Assembly (NCBI GenBank): GCA_015680685.1
Contig: MNCI01023384.1
Coordinates: forward strand, 106,115 to 138,962
Source: Gnetum montanum
Taxonomy: Eukaryota > Streptophyta > Gnetopsida > Gnetales > Gnetaceae
DNA: 32,848 nucleotides
Direction: 5' to 3'
Every line of letters begins with the position of its first letter. The first letter of the stretch is position 1. Below are positions 1 to 10,170 of the stretch, one piece after another. Made by a program: the position numbers and the translations under genes. A model generated the notes under the pieces. That model ran no database searches, was not told where the DNA came from, and saw only the letters and a list, made by a program, of their open reading frames with translations.

Positions 1-448
1 TAGCTAGGATCTATGCTTGGTAACCCAGTGGCGTATTTGGGATCTACGCTTGGTAATCCCAGTGGTGTACCTAGGATCTACACTTGGTAAATCCCAGTGG
101 TAGTCGTGCACGAGGTCCAAGATGTGTACGGTTGATCAAGGAATCGGTTGCTCGTTGCACTTAGGCTAGATTAGATTTTCTTACCCTTTTCCTCCTAGCT
201 TAGCTTAGTTAATATTCTTTTCCATTGCCTTCAGGAGTAGCGTTAGAATTAGGAACACATCATACACCTCATCCTGGACTAAACCATACGTGACAAATAT
301 AATACTAGTCCAGGTGGGAAGACAGCGAACTACGGCCTAAGGATAACTGTCTAGGTGCCACAACTATTCCATCTACGGAGTTCGACCGGATCGCGCGTGC
401 TACACTTGTTTCGTATGGTTGAGTGTAGGGGTATCTTGCCACTCATCA
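1..448 (+). mobile_element. 3' part of an LTR (element 1 family), inserted in the aORF
   Basis: This is the R/U5-side part of an LTR of the same family as element 1, and its 5' part lies outside the window. It ends in CCACTCATCA, the terminus shared by the other LTRs here, and carries the family blocks GGAGTAGC, ACTAAACCATACGTGACAAA and ACTAGTCCAGGTGGGAAGAC. No primer site follows, so this is a solo LTR or the 3' LTR of an element to the left. The next base, 449, resumes a - strand aORF, so the LTR interrupts that gene. The expected target duplication would start GTAGT at 449-453; its partner is off-window. It keeps more CpG than the element 1 LTRs and looks younger. Confidence 0.8.
6..103 (+). 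repeat. Three imperfect ~33-bp tandem repeats in the LTR
   Basis: Three units share the core GGATCTAYRCTTGGTAAYCC followed by AGTGG, at about 6-38, 39-72 and 73-103. Degenerate versions of the same CTTGGTAATCC-AGTAGTGG array occur at the matching place in the other LTRs (about 7265-7340, 12960-13030, and on the - strand near 24205-24275 and 30280-30340). It is therefore a family trait rather than a local accident. Confidence 0.75.
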
Positions 449-1000
449 GTAGTGTATGCTTAAGTGGAGAAGGTTGTAATTTTACGTGACCATACTATGG
501 GATTTATATGGTAAACCATGATCTTAAAGTAAATTATTTTTACCTTGGTGAGGACACAATATTTCTTGTAATATGCTCCATAGCATCACTGTGTTCTCTT
601 TTTCTTTACTTGCACATCTACTTGGATGGACACTTCTGCAAGCTTTGATCTAATATTAGGCAATCCTAAGGCCTTAGCTATGACCTCCATAGAGTAAACT
701 CAAGGAATGATTCAAAGTTTGATTCTTGAAGAATCGTGTCTTGGATTTTCTTGTTATAGAATTTTTCTAGACATGTCTATACTAAAGTGACTTTTAGATT
801 TGGCCTGGGTCTAGGTACTTCATCTTGCTTAGATTGCCTAGTTTTGGTGGTGGGAATTTGTCAGATAGATTCCACCTTAAATTCCTTCTATGGTTATTCA
901 GTGACATGCATTACCTTGATAGCTTACTTAGCTTAATGCTATTTTTATTGTCACTATTACTATTGTTCTCACCCTTCTCTTAAGTGCTTTTCCCTGGGTT
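449..1000 (-). pseudogene. aORF copy 1 (N-terminal part), cut by the LTR
   Basis: Reading the minus strand from about 1000 down to 449 gives a decayed protein that parallels the longer aORF at 24976-27817. Matching blocks in order are VESI-QIP (about 873), PRPRPNL, an A-K-A-L-G-L-P-N block (near 661), VKKKRTQ-CYGA, and IYFKIMVYHINP followed by KITTFST. The order and spacing equal those of the second copy. Several in-frame stops and at least one frameshift break it, and the LTR ending at 448 removes everything downstream. It lies 3' of a same-strand integrase, the position an env-like ORF takes in Athila-type elements. The product function is unknown. The start codon is not preserved clearly; about 1000 is set by comparison with the other copy. 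Confidence 0.7.
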
Positions 1001-1960
1001 GTAATGGTTCACCCACTTAAGGACCTTGATTAGCAGCTATTTGTAATGACATGGATGATTATGGATTAGTTTTTATTACATGAACCTAAGTGTAGGTACC
1101 CTTCAATCATTCATTGTTAGCTTCAATTAAAAAATGTAGCTCTAAAGTCCTTAAATGGTTGTAGATCTCTAGGATTCGAAGCCCTAAGATAGTTAAGTCT
1201 TTTAATTTTTATTTTTTATTAATGTCTTGTATCTTAACTACTAAGGTTAGTTACTTATAAGGTATTGTACTTTATTGAAAAATTGATACTTAGTATCTCC
1301 ATGATGTAGATCTCAACTCCAAGAGCCCACAAGATTAAAAGTGAGTTAAATCAAATGTTCCAAGGGCAAGTTATCATTGTTGGAAGGCTCTGGTCACTAG
1401 AAATGATAAAAACTCCATGCTCATTTAAAGGAAAATGATGGAAAAATGACTAAGTGTCACATGTATTTATAGATTTTTTGTGTTGCATTGACAGGGATGC
1501 ATTGATGTATTTGACCACATTAATGAGACTATTCACCAAAATTTTCCAATTGAAAAAATAAATTAAATTTTGAAAGTTTTGAAGCAATCTAAAGATGAAA
1601 GAGAGACAAAAGGAAGGTTTAGGGTGAAGGACAATAACCATGAAGTTTTAATGAAGGTTCATAAAAATATAGAAACTTAAAAAATTAAAATAGGCATATA
1701 TATTCTTAAGAAATTACATGAGAAGATGAAAAAAGTAAAAAATGCATTCATTATTGGGATTGTAACTAAATGTTACTTGGAACTTGGAGGTGGAGTATAA
1801 ACTAGATGTTGAAGAATTATACAAGTGGATCCTTCCCAAAGTAGGTTCATGCCTTAAATGCCTTTGTATAAGCATTTCACAAAATTTTTGTAGGCACATT
1901 GAAAATTTAATATCAATATAGGTTATAAACCATACCCACACAATCATTGTTATTGGAACA
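1000..1960 (-). other. Non-coding segment upstream of aORF copy 1
   Basis: No convincing coding sequence is seen. On the minus strand it has a TATA box (1464-1472) followed by a leader that matches the segment in front of the second aORF (27818-28610). Shared blocks include GGCTCTGG (near 1386 and 28200) with similar AT-rich flanks. It resembles the U3-R part of an LTR but has no clear LTR ends, and the distance from the integrase stop to the aORF matches that in the other copies. It therefore seems to be an internal part of the element. Confidence 0.55.
1464..1472 (-). promoter_or_regulatory. TATA box upstream of aORF copy 1
   Basis: The minus strand reads CTATAAATA in a moderately GC-rich local setting. 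It lies about 470 bp upstream of the inferred aORF start. The same motif lies 480 bp upstream of the second aORF (28289-28297). Promoter activity is inferred. Confidence 0.5.
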
Positions 1961-2987
1961 TTGCACTATACTTAAATAAAGTCAATCAAATGAATTATAA
2001 TACTTGGTGGTGAGGTGGACAATGAAAACCAGTAGGGATTATAGGAATTAGAATGTGAGACACCTTTTCATTTCAATAATAGGTTGTTGTATAAGAATGT
2101 GATTATAATGATTAGAATACCTTTTCGTCTAGGTTCTAGACTAAGTACATAGTTGCAATAGTACAATAATATTGTGTTATTTTAAACCTACAACCATAAG
2201 ACCACCAAAACTATGGGAGATATCATTACTCGAAAAAAGGTAAAATAGAAGCAGTTGCATGATTTGAACATTTATTTGAAGAAATCATGGCTTTGGTTAG
2301 AGGAGTGCCTTTAGGAATGGGTAACATGTGTTTCAATTCCCATAACCAATGGTTGTCTCCAAGAAATCTTTAGATGTGTGTTATTTCTTCTTATTTTTTT
2401 GATGGAGGTTAGACTTATTAGAGAATATGCTTTCATTTAAAGTTACAACATAAGCAATGATACAACCACACAATGTAATGGGAGTCATAGGAGAAGCTTA
2501 GAGGATCAACAAATCCCTTTGATTCTACATCCTTTTTTATTTCCTATTGGTCTTTCCCCCTTTTGTTGGGTAGATAAATCATGAATTCATTTTAATTCAC
2601 TGCAAAAAAACCATATTGCTTTATGATGTGGACCTATTATTGATAGAAATGGGGCAATGGATGTCATGGAGTCACTACCTTGTTCCATTGTATACTTGAT
2701 AAATCATCAACAAAAAACATAGATCCAATAACATTGTTGGCTTGTACAAAAAAATGACAATTTTTGTATAGTGCATTCACAATAATAAACGTCAAAATTT
2801 AAAAACATAAATAATTCAAAGAAATAAAATATTAAAAGAAATAAAAAATGACAAAAAATGAAAAACATATGAATAATGGAAAAAATTGAAAGAATGGTGT
2901 AAAACAAATAGTGTGAAAAAATATGCTTTGACAAGATGTTAGGCTAGATGGTTATCTTCTCGATGACTAGGTTGGAAGGAGAAGAGT
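1960..2987 (-). other. Spacer 3' of integrase, with a long T-rich tract
   Basis: This non-coding stretch directly follows the integrase stop on the minus strand. It begins with a TAGTCAT-like motif, followed by about 200 bp of T-rich sequence (A-rich on the + strand, 2720-2930). It then holds a block with GGAATTG--ACACATGTTACCCAT (around 2310-2340). The same order is seen at 10247-11000 (+) and 28850-29670 (-). Small ORFs in the T-rich tract are hydrophobic by composition only. Confidence 0.6.
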
Positions 2988-3780
2988 CTAAAAATGAAGT
3001 AGGCTTGATCTTGTGGTATTATTATGGGTCCTAGTTATGTGAAATTCATTAAAAGGTTTTACCTATTGCATGTTGATCATTATATGCTTATCTATGCTGG
3101 TTGGATGGTAAATCTTCATGGCTTTGGAAGGAAAGGTAGAATGTATGATGTAAGATCCCTTCCATAATGTTTGAAATTTCATATACGGAGATAAATATGT
3201 GGGATTCTAATAAAGAACCTTGTCTCTTGGTTAAAATTCTATGTTTTGGATCTTAGTGTCATGGTGTTGTTTATTGTATGCTTTATGCACTTCATTCATC
3301 ATGAGGATCACTCTTTTGTTTTGGTTTAGCATGTTGAGGATCTTTTTATGCTAGGTTTATGTCCAAGTTGAGATCACATATAGTTTAGTGTACGAAGTTC
3401 AGTTTGGATTAGAAGTTTGGATAACTTACCATACATTAGCTTGTAGGTGGAGTAGCCTATAGGAGGTTTTTATGTGGAGTGATAGGCCCATAAGGTATCA
3501 TTGAGTTTTGTGCTCTAATCTTTCCTCTATCTACTAATGTTCTTACTTAGGATTCATGTAATCTCTTTGTTTATTATCTTTGTTAAGCCATTCTCTTGGG
3601 GATGATAGAGTGTTGTAAGTTTATACTTCATCCCTAAGAATTGCATCAACTTTTTAAAGGTGATACTTAGTGTTCCATTGTCAAAAATTAGTGCATGAGG
3701 CATACCAAACCTATTTATCGTTAGTTAAAAAAATCAAGTTGTAGTAATGAAATTATAGTCCTTGATGTTGACATATTTGA
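2988..3780 (-). pseudogene. Ty3/gypsy integrase, C-terminal half
   Basis: The minus strand encodes a decayed retroviral-type integrase, the enzyme that inserts element cDNA into the genome. From 3780 downward it shows NRFGMPHALIFDNG, with the second catalytic Asp at 3680-3682, then FLGMKYKLTTLYHPQENG and NKEI, RKD--TKLNDTLWAY and KPPIGYSTYKLMYGK. After a +1 frame change near 3340 come an HDTKI block and a TLWKGSYI--TFPSKAMKI block, like the C-terminal domain, ending at the stop 2988-2990. The expected catalytic Glu is Lys (codon at 3578-3580), and several Trp/Arg/Gln codons are stops, so it is inactive. The WAYRT/KTPIG/YGKACHLP-like pattern is that of non-chromoviral (Athila/Tat-type) gypsy elements. 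The N-terminal half is cut off by the copia insertion at about 3781. Confidence 0.85.
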
Positions 3781-4861
3781 TGTGACAAAACCTTGAAAAA
3801 TGTATAACTTGTTTGCTTAAGCTTGGGTTCCTGTAGGATAGAGAAGGTTGAGCATGTCACCATTGGATGAGTCAAGAAGAAGGAAAGGCTTGAAAAAGTA
3901 AATTGTGTAATCATAGAATACCAGTCTAGGAGTAGAAGAAAAATGTTAAGGACATGAGATGTCTATCCCATGGAATAGACATCTATCACTTGTTAGAGAT
4001 GTCTTGGCTTGAACAAAGACATCTTTACCAAGATCTTAACATTTGCAGAAGATATCTACTCTTCACTAGAGACATCTATAACTTGTTAGATATGCCTATG
4101 GTCCAAATGAGATGTCTATGCTAAGATGAACGCAACTTGCTAGAAGATGATCACAAGCACCAAAGGTGTCTATCATGTTCAAGAGATGTCTTGGATGAGA
4201 TGTCTCCCATTTCAAGGAGATGTCTATTCCTTGACAGAGACATTTATTTTTCCATAGAGATGTCTTCACTGCCTTGCACACAAACTCAATGAGACATCAT
4301 AGGCCTATAGTGAGATATTTTGAATTACTAGGGATTTAAAAATTAGTTATGGGAAAACAAACCTACAAAGGCATGACAGATTCAAGAGAAAAATTAATAA
4401 GTGAGCAAGTATTATATTCATATATTGAGAAATAAAGGTCTTCATTCTTTTTATTTGGCATATATTGTGGTAGAGCAAAGAATCATAAAAGTTAGTTTCA
4501 ATTCTTTCCTTGTTATTTATTTTATTTCCATCTTGCCCCATGAGGCTATTTGTATTCTAGAACACACTCTTTGTAAGAGCTAAGGGTCAAATCTTGAGGA
4601 GTTGGATGAGTTTCTTAAGGGAAATCATTCTTAGAATTGCTTAAGAGCTTATGGGACTTGAGGATCCATTATAACAAAGTCTTGTACAAGTTGCTATAAC
4701 CTTGAAACCAAAATTTTGTCCCAAATTCTAGAGGTATGCAAGGATTCTACCCTCTAAGTGTGGAAGTACTCAAGTTAGGGAACTATGTAAATCTTGCAAC
4801 ATGAAAATTAATCTCTGTGGGATTGAACTTATTCATCGCCCCTCTAAGTTCTCAATCTTCA
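3781..4861 (+). repeat. 5' LTR of the copia element
   Basis: The right edge is set by the TGGTATCAGAGC primer site that starts 2 bases after ...CTTCA. The left edge is where the opposite-strand integrase frame stops making sense, at TGTGACAAAA. The resulting length of about 1.1 kb is plausible, but no second LTR copy is present to prove the edges. It contains a dense AGATGTCT/AGACATCT cluster and a TTTAAAAA-like AT run near 4335. Confidence 0.65.
3955..4310 (+). repeat. Cluster of AGATGTCT / AGACATCT octamers in LTR U3
   Basis: About fifteen exact or one-off copies of AGATGTCT and its reverse complement AGACATCT occur in some 350 bp, in both orientations and with irregular spacing, often as GAGATGTCTAT. 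The position in the upstream part of a copia LTR suggests enhancer-like elements. No matching transcription factor is claimed. Confidence 0.75.
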
Positions 4862-4863
4862 AA

Positions 4864-4875
4864 TGGTATCAGAGC
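4864..4875 (+). other. Primer-binding site (initiator Met tRNA type)
   Basis: TGGTATCAGAGC is the standard plant copia primer site complementary to the 3' end of initiator tRNA-Met. It lies 2 bp after the LTR end and about 40 bp before the gag start. Confidence 0.9.
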
Positions 4876-4916
4876 CTTAGTACTCTTGGTGTGAGTGTAA
4901 CAACTCGGAGTGAACT

Positions 4917-6570
4917 ATGGAGGGGACATCTTACAACAAGGTACTAATGTTTGATGGGATTGATTTTGCATATTGGAAGGCTTAAATGCAAGGATTCTTT
5001 GAATTAATAGAACCTGAAGTATGGTAGTCCATATTGGATGAATAGACACATGCAATTGAAGATAAGAAAAATGCTTCCAGAGAAACCATTACCATTCTTA
5101 AACCAAGAGATATATGGACTTTAGAGGTAATGAACAAATTGTCTTTAATGTGCACTTAGCAAACTTGAGTTTAATAGAATAGCTATGTATAAAACTACTT
5201 AAGAAATTTGGAATGTTTTGAAAGCCACATATGAAGGAAATTTTGTAGTAAAATAGTCTAAACTTTTATTTCTCTAAACTAATTATGGTAAACTCAAAAT
5301 GAAGAAAGGAGAAAGAATTAAGGATTATTTTTGTAGAGCCAGTGATCTAGTTATTGCCATTAGGGAAATAGAAAAAGATCTTCTAGAATGTAATGTCATT
5401 ATTAAAATGATTAGAACTTTACAACTTGAGTTTAACTACCATGGAGGAAATCAGAGACTTCACCACCCTAAAATTTGAAGTGTTCTAAAGCACTCTTGTA
5501 GCCTATGAGATGAATCTCATAAATGAAGGAGCAATCCAAGAAAAGTTCATAGCTCTTAAGTCCTTAGCCAAAAACTTCACAAAAGAAAAGAAACCATCTA
5601 ATGATGGGAAAAATAGTGATGAGGATAAATTGTTTCTTCTTTCAAAATGAGTGCAAAGACCTCTAGCACAAGGAGAAAGAAGAATCAATCTGGTTAGTAG
5701 CAAAGATAAGGAAAAAGGTAAGAAATTTAAAAATTTCAAAACTTATATGTCTAGTATAGAATGTTGGGTATGTGGTGGAAAATACCATTTGGCTTCAAAA
5801 TGTCCTAGTGCCATCGAGTTATTCAAAAAGGAATACATAAAGAAAGGGAAGAAAAAGAAAAATCTATATACTAGCTAGGATGATGAATGAAGAAAAGAAG
5901 AAGTTCACAATGATTCAAGTGAATTACACTTTCTTTACATGGATCTTGCTCATAAGATATCTATTGATGATCAAGTTAATAACTATGAAGAAATTGAAGG
6001 CACGATTAAAGAAAGGCATGATTTACTTTATGATGAAAAATGAAAAAATCTCTACATCTTAAAGAGTCAAAAATAGAATAGCTGCATATTAAATGCTTTG
6101 ATCTTAAAAAGATGAACTTAGATCTAAAGGCTGAGAATCAAAATCTAACTCTTTTATATGAGTAGATTAACAAGGAACTTGTAGATGTCAAGCTCATTAA
6201 TGAAAGATTCATTAAGATGAAGGAAACTCTATCAGTCATGCTTGGATAGGGTAGATATCCAAATAATAAAAGAGGACTAGGAAATAGGTCTCATATAGAA
6301 CCCTTCAAAAGCATCTCATCAAAATGGAGATATTCACCTAGGTTTGAACATCTAGCCTGAATGAAGAAAATTGTATGTTATTATTATGGAAGATTTGGAT
6401 ATGTTCAATTTTATTGTCAATTACGATTAAATAATTTTAATGAGGCTACTTTGTCTTACCAAAGGTAACCTAAAAATAATGCTTTGCATGCTAAGAAAGT
6501 TTGAAGACCCAAGAAAAGAAACTAGAAAAAGGAATGTTTGCACAAGTTGCATTATCAGCTGTCAAGAGAA
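4917..6570 (+). pseudogene. Copia gag polyprotein (UBN2-type), decayed
   Basis: The reading starts at ATG 4917 with MEGTSYNKVLMFDGIDFAYW, the usual N-terminal FDG-x-(N/D)-(F/Y)-xxW motif of plant copia gag. It passes through several stops and frameshifts. Downstream are TTMEEIRDFTTLKFEVF and LVAYEMNL (about 5440-5515), typical of the UBN2 gag domain, a Lys/Glu-rich stretch, and the zinc knuckle. A coiled-coil-like charged region (5880-6240) follows. Gag would package element RNA in cytoplasmic particles. It is clearly a pseudogene: roughly a dozen stops, and frame changes near 5130 and 5880. Confidence 0.85.
5762..5803 (+). other. CCHC zinc knuckle of copia gag
   Basis: CWVCGGKYHLASKC fits C-X2-C-X4-H-X4-C exactly. 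It is the nucleic-acid-binding knuckle of gag, with intact metal ligands although the surrounding gene is broken. Confidence 0.95.
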
Positions 6571-6575
6571 CCATT

Positions 6576-6674
6576 TGATACATTAATAGTGCATGTCCAT
6601 GACATATGATTGGAGACAAATCTCAATTTACATGGTTCATAAAGTAAAACTATGAGAGAATTATCTTTAGGGAT
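6576..6674 (+). pseudogene. Copia protease start, interrupted by element 1
   Basis: After the gag part, the frame gives a stop (TGA for the usual Trp), then YINSACP, a stop, and HMIGDKSQFTWF. This matches the plant copia protease signature W-x-x-D-S-G-(A/C)-(S/T)-x-H-M-(T/I)-G. The catalytic Asp is Asn (codon 6585-6587), a G-to-A change, so the enzyme is dead. The frame runs on to IIFRD, the site of the usual (V/I)-x-F-G-D. It is split inside the Asp codon region by element 1 and resumes after 13380. Confidence 0.8.
6670..6674 (+). other. Target-site duplication of element 1 (left)
   Basis: GGGAT directly precedes the 5' LTR and is repeated at 13376-13380 directly after the 3' LTR. A 5-bp duplication is the normal size for LTR retrotransposon integration. 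Confidence 0.9.
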
Positions 6675-7673
6675 TGATGAAGCATCAGTTGGCTAAGATA
6701 TCGTAGATGCTACATCACATCTATGTTGTAGTATCCTTGTTGATGGTCTCAGTTGGCTACTACATTGTAGATGCTACATTGCATTTGCAATGTCATAGAT
6801 GCGATATTGTAGCTGTGTCGATGGGTACGCATTGACATCGCCTAGTTGACTTGTACATGTCAACGCGATCCCATCGATGCATGCATTGATGCATACATGT
6901 CGACGCAATGTGCATTTTTGCATATAAATATGAATGCACCCACTATGTATTTGGCATGCCTTTGTCAATAGAGTAGTCGAACCCTTGCAGTTTTATTTTA
7001 TAGTCTTAGAGAATAGTTAGTGAGTTCCCATAGTGTGGATTTGAATTAGTTGTATGACGTTTTATTTAAGTGGCAATGTACCTAGACACACTCCATAAAT
7101 GACAATAAGATCGAGATTGGTTCCTATTCATTGCAGCACTTTGACTTAGATTAAATTTATGTTGATGCACTTTAAATTTATGTATGTAGTTAATATTTAC
7201 ATTTTCATGTATATTAACCAATTAGCAAAATGAGCATGACCAGTTTTAAGTGTAAACACATATTTGCTTGGTAATCCTAGTAGTGTTATTGCTTGGTTTG
7301 ACCAGTAACATAACGATTGGTAATCCCAGTAGTGGATACATGGGTTTAGGACATGGACAACAAGTTGGGAATGAACATTCATCACTTGTAGGTGAGTTTT
7401 TATCTTTATGTTGTTAATTAGATTAAATCATTAATTTCTCTATTATCATTAGGAGTAGCATAAGGCCAAAACAACATCAACAATCATATGCCTTAATTTG
7501 GACTAAACCATACATGACAAAGCTACCACTAGTCTAAGGGGGAAGATAACAAACTGTGATTAATGCTTAATGATCTAGATGCACAACTAGTCCCATCCAC
7601 AAAATTCAACTGGATTATGTGTGAATGCTTGTGATTTATATGGTTGGGCATATGGGGTACTTGCTACTCATCA
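6675..7673 (+). repeat. 5' LTR of element 1
   Basis: It starts TGATGAAGCATCAG and ends CTACTCATCA, so the termini are inverted repeats. It contains GATATCGTAGATGCTAC-type repeats in U3 (6690-6830), a TATA box (6922-6930), the CTTGGTAATCC array (7265-7340) and the conserved block ACTAAACCATACATGACAAA (7502-7521). It is 54 bp longer than its 3' partner. Confidence 0.9.
6922..6930 (+). promoter_or_regulatory. TATA box of element 1 5' LTR
   Basis: ATATAAATA lies 250 bp into the LTR. The equivalent in the 3' LTR is CTATAAATA at 12619-12627, about 190 bp into that copy. Confidence 0.65.
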
Positions 7674-7674
7674 T

Positions 7675-7692
7675 TGGCATCATTGCCAGGGT
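7675..7692 (+). other. Primer-binding site, tRNA-Asp type
   Basis: TGGCATCATTGCCAGGGT matches 13 of 18 bases of TGGCGCCGTTGCCGGGGA, the complement of the plant tRNA-Asp 3' end. Four of the five differences are transitions expected from decay. It begins one base after the LTR. A second copy at 29888-29905 (-) keeps 14 of 18. Confidence 0.75.
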
Positions 7693-7794
7693 GCTAGTTA
7701 TCTAGATTAGTTATATTATACATGATCACTATAAAAGTATTAACAATTTATGTTTTAGAAAATATTAATATTTTAAGTCACGCACGTTAAAACC

Positions 7795-10170
7795 ATGTCT
7801 TCTTCACATAGGGCCAATAATGCATTGTATGATGAGAACACTTATAGGAGAAACAATAGGTTCTATACTGAAGAGAATTGAAGTGAAACAAACTCAAGTA
7901 GGGGTTTCATATGCTCATTTCCATCCTTACCACACGCAAAGACAACATTAAATGGTGTAGAAAATCTTAGAGGAGATGGAGAAAGTCCTAGAAAAAGGTG
8001 GGCCTCAAGGCCTAGGACATCCTCTAAACTTAGAAAAGAAAGATCAAGGGACTATGGGGGAAGATGTAGGAGCCATGGTAATTCTTGTAGTCCCTCATCT
8101 TCCTCTTTCTCTTCAAGGTCTAATTCTGATGAAGATGAATGTAGGTATAGAGATAGATCTCTACTAAGGGTTCAGGATAAAAATAGAAATAAAACCTAAG
8201 GGCAAGATCAAAGAAATCAAAATGAGCATAGGCAAAATCATCACTATTAGACAAATAGAAATAGAGATTATCAACATAACATGTTTGATGAAGATGATCC
8301 CTTGTTGGCTACTAGGGAACTAACACAGATTAGGGAGGCAGTTCAAATACTCCAAAGGCATTAAAGAAAAGCTACATCAAACGATTTGATATGAACAACA
8401 TTTCTAAATTTAAGGGAGGCTATAATTCTAATCCACAACATCATTTACAAGCCTTCCATGATGCTTGCTCCTTGAAAAATATTGAATGTAAGTGGCAAAA
8501 GCTAAAGCTCTTTTCTAGGACACTAATATATGAAGCTAAAAATTGGTATAGATTGTTGGAGTTAGGTTCAATCCATCTGTGGTTCACAATGTTGGAGATA
8601 TTTAATGAAAAATACCAAACTTATGGAAGAGTGTCCAACCTCAGAAATCAAATCCAAGGATGGAAGCAAGAACAACATGAATCCTTGGACATGGCCTTAG
8701 ATAGATACTATTCACTACTATGTCCAAGCCATGATTTCTCGCAAAGAGAGCAACTTTTCCACATCATAGTTGGGCTTCATAATGAAATGAGGGAGACCCT
8801 TGGGATTTATGCCCAAGCTTAGTTATACAAATTGAAAGCCCATCATATACAAAGGTTAGTCAAGTGGGTGAAAGAAGAAGAAGAAGAGCTATGTAAATGA
8901 GAAAATGTAGAGGAATACAACTAGGACCCAACTCTTTAAAAGAAGAGGGTCCATATCCATGATGAGGAAAAAGAGGCAACTTTTGATGAGATGATTTCAC
9001 AAAAAACCCTACAAATACAAAAGTATATCAATGAGCTTGAAGAAAGGATAGATAAGATGTGGGAGTTAATGAATGACAAAGTTACAACTTACATAAAAAC
9101 CATAGAGGAGAGAGTAACACAAAATGAATTAAGTGATTAAAACAAGAGGAGGAAAAAGAACCAAGAAACAAGTAGGAACACTTATTGAGAAAAAGGAAAA
9201 ATCATTATAGAAGAAGAGGCTATAAACTCAACAACAGAAGAGGATGATTGATGTGACATCTGCCTATATGATCATCCAAAGGGTTATTGCCTAGTCATGT
9301 TACATCTACATGAATATTGGGATTTTGCTTTGAATTCCAAGTTTGTAAAAAAGAAAATGCCTAGGAAATTACCTTACTCACAAGGTAAGTATAGATAGTC
9401 CTACAACCAACTGTACTATCCTAGTGGAACTTCTTACTAGCCTTAGCACTATTATCAATCATAGTGGCAAAATCCATGGTCATGGGAAAGGCCATCATCA
9501 AACCAACACTACCCTTATTACTAGCCAAACTCGTATAGATATTATGTTCAACAACCTGTTTCCCTGACTAGTTCTATTTCCTCTATCTCAAATCACTACT
9601 ACACTCTCCTAATTATCATCAACATGCAACATCTTCTATGGGATCACCATCTCACACCTCTTATCCTCTATCAGATCCTCAATATTCTCATACTTTTCTC
9701 CATGACATGTCATCACCAACAACACAGGAAGGTTCGACACCACAACATCAACGAAAGAATGCCACTTGTGCTATGGAAATGATAATTTTAGTAGATCTCA
9801 ACTACAACCTTGGAAGCATCCTTTCTTTAGGGTAGTTTTCTCACACAAGCACAAAATTTGTAGACCTATTGGTGCATCATAACTTACACAAGGCTAATCT
9901 GGTGCAACACCCTTCCTCATAGAAATGATGCCTCCTGATCATACATAAAAGCAAATAATCATCACCACTCCAACACAAGACAGAAAAGATAAACCTATCA
10001 CTATGGAGTGGTAGACATCACTAATAATGATAAAGGTTGTAGTTGTGGGCTAGAAGATTGAAATATTAGCACCACCCCTATACCAAACCATCATAAACTT
10101 CAGAAATAGGTGTGTGAGCAAAAACTAGTCTACGTAGTAGCCACTAAACCAGAAGACACCTAGTGGCTTG
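7795..10170 (+). pseudogene. gag of element 1 (Retrotrans_gag type)
   Basis: ATG 7795 (MSSSHRANNALYDEN) is chosen because the related gag at 30883 starts MSLSQ at the equivalent place after the same leader. Frameshifts and stops follow. The DDPLLAT--ELTQI-EAVQI block (8290-8362) is shared with the right-hand gag. The core at 8391-8822 is 143 codons without a stop, with YNSNPQHHLQAFHDA, NWYRLLELGSIHLWF, FNEKYQTYG and LDMALDRYYSLL, which fit the retrotransposon gag fold (A-x-x-W-x-x-L, S-I-x-x-W, F-x-x-x-Y). A charged coiled-coil region (8930-9130) and a Cys/His motif (9252-9290) follow, then a Tyr/Pro/Gln/Ser-rich tail. The end is not clear; coding signal fades at about 10170. No pol follows. 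Confidence 0.85.
9252..9290 (+). other. Variant zinc-knuckle motif in element 1 gag
   Basis: CDICLYDHPKGYC has the spacing C-X2-C-X3-H-X4-C, one residue shorter than the usual knuckle (X4 before His). The same block is recognisable at 31979-32017 in the right-hand gag, where the second Cys is Phe and the Tyr codon is a stop. That the block recurs argues it is a real family motif. Confidence 0.6.

Larger units (their letters stand above)
3781..6674 (+). mobile_element. Ty1/copia element, 5' part, nested in gypsy integrase
   Basis: The order LTR, Met primer site, gag, protease motif is that of a Ty1/copia element. It breaks the integrase at 3780/3781 and is itself broken by element 1 at 6674, with 22 bp of its continuation visible at 13381-13402. 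No integrase, RT or 3' LTR of it was found in the window. Confidence 0.8.

Noticed and set aside
7675-7692. A tRNA gene
   Set aside because: Only the short complement of a tRNA 3' end is present, next to an LTR; no cloverleaf can be formed. No tRNA or rRNA gene was recognised anywhere in the window.
7976-8167. Separate 63-codon ORF
   Set aside because: It is a shifted frame inside the broken N-terminal part of the element 1 gag, not an independent gene.
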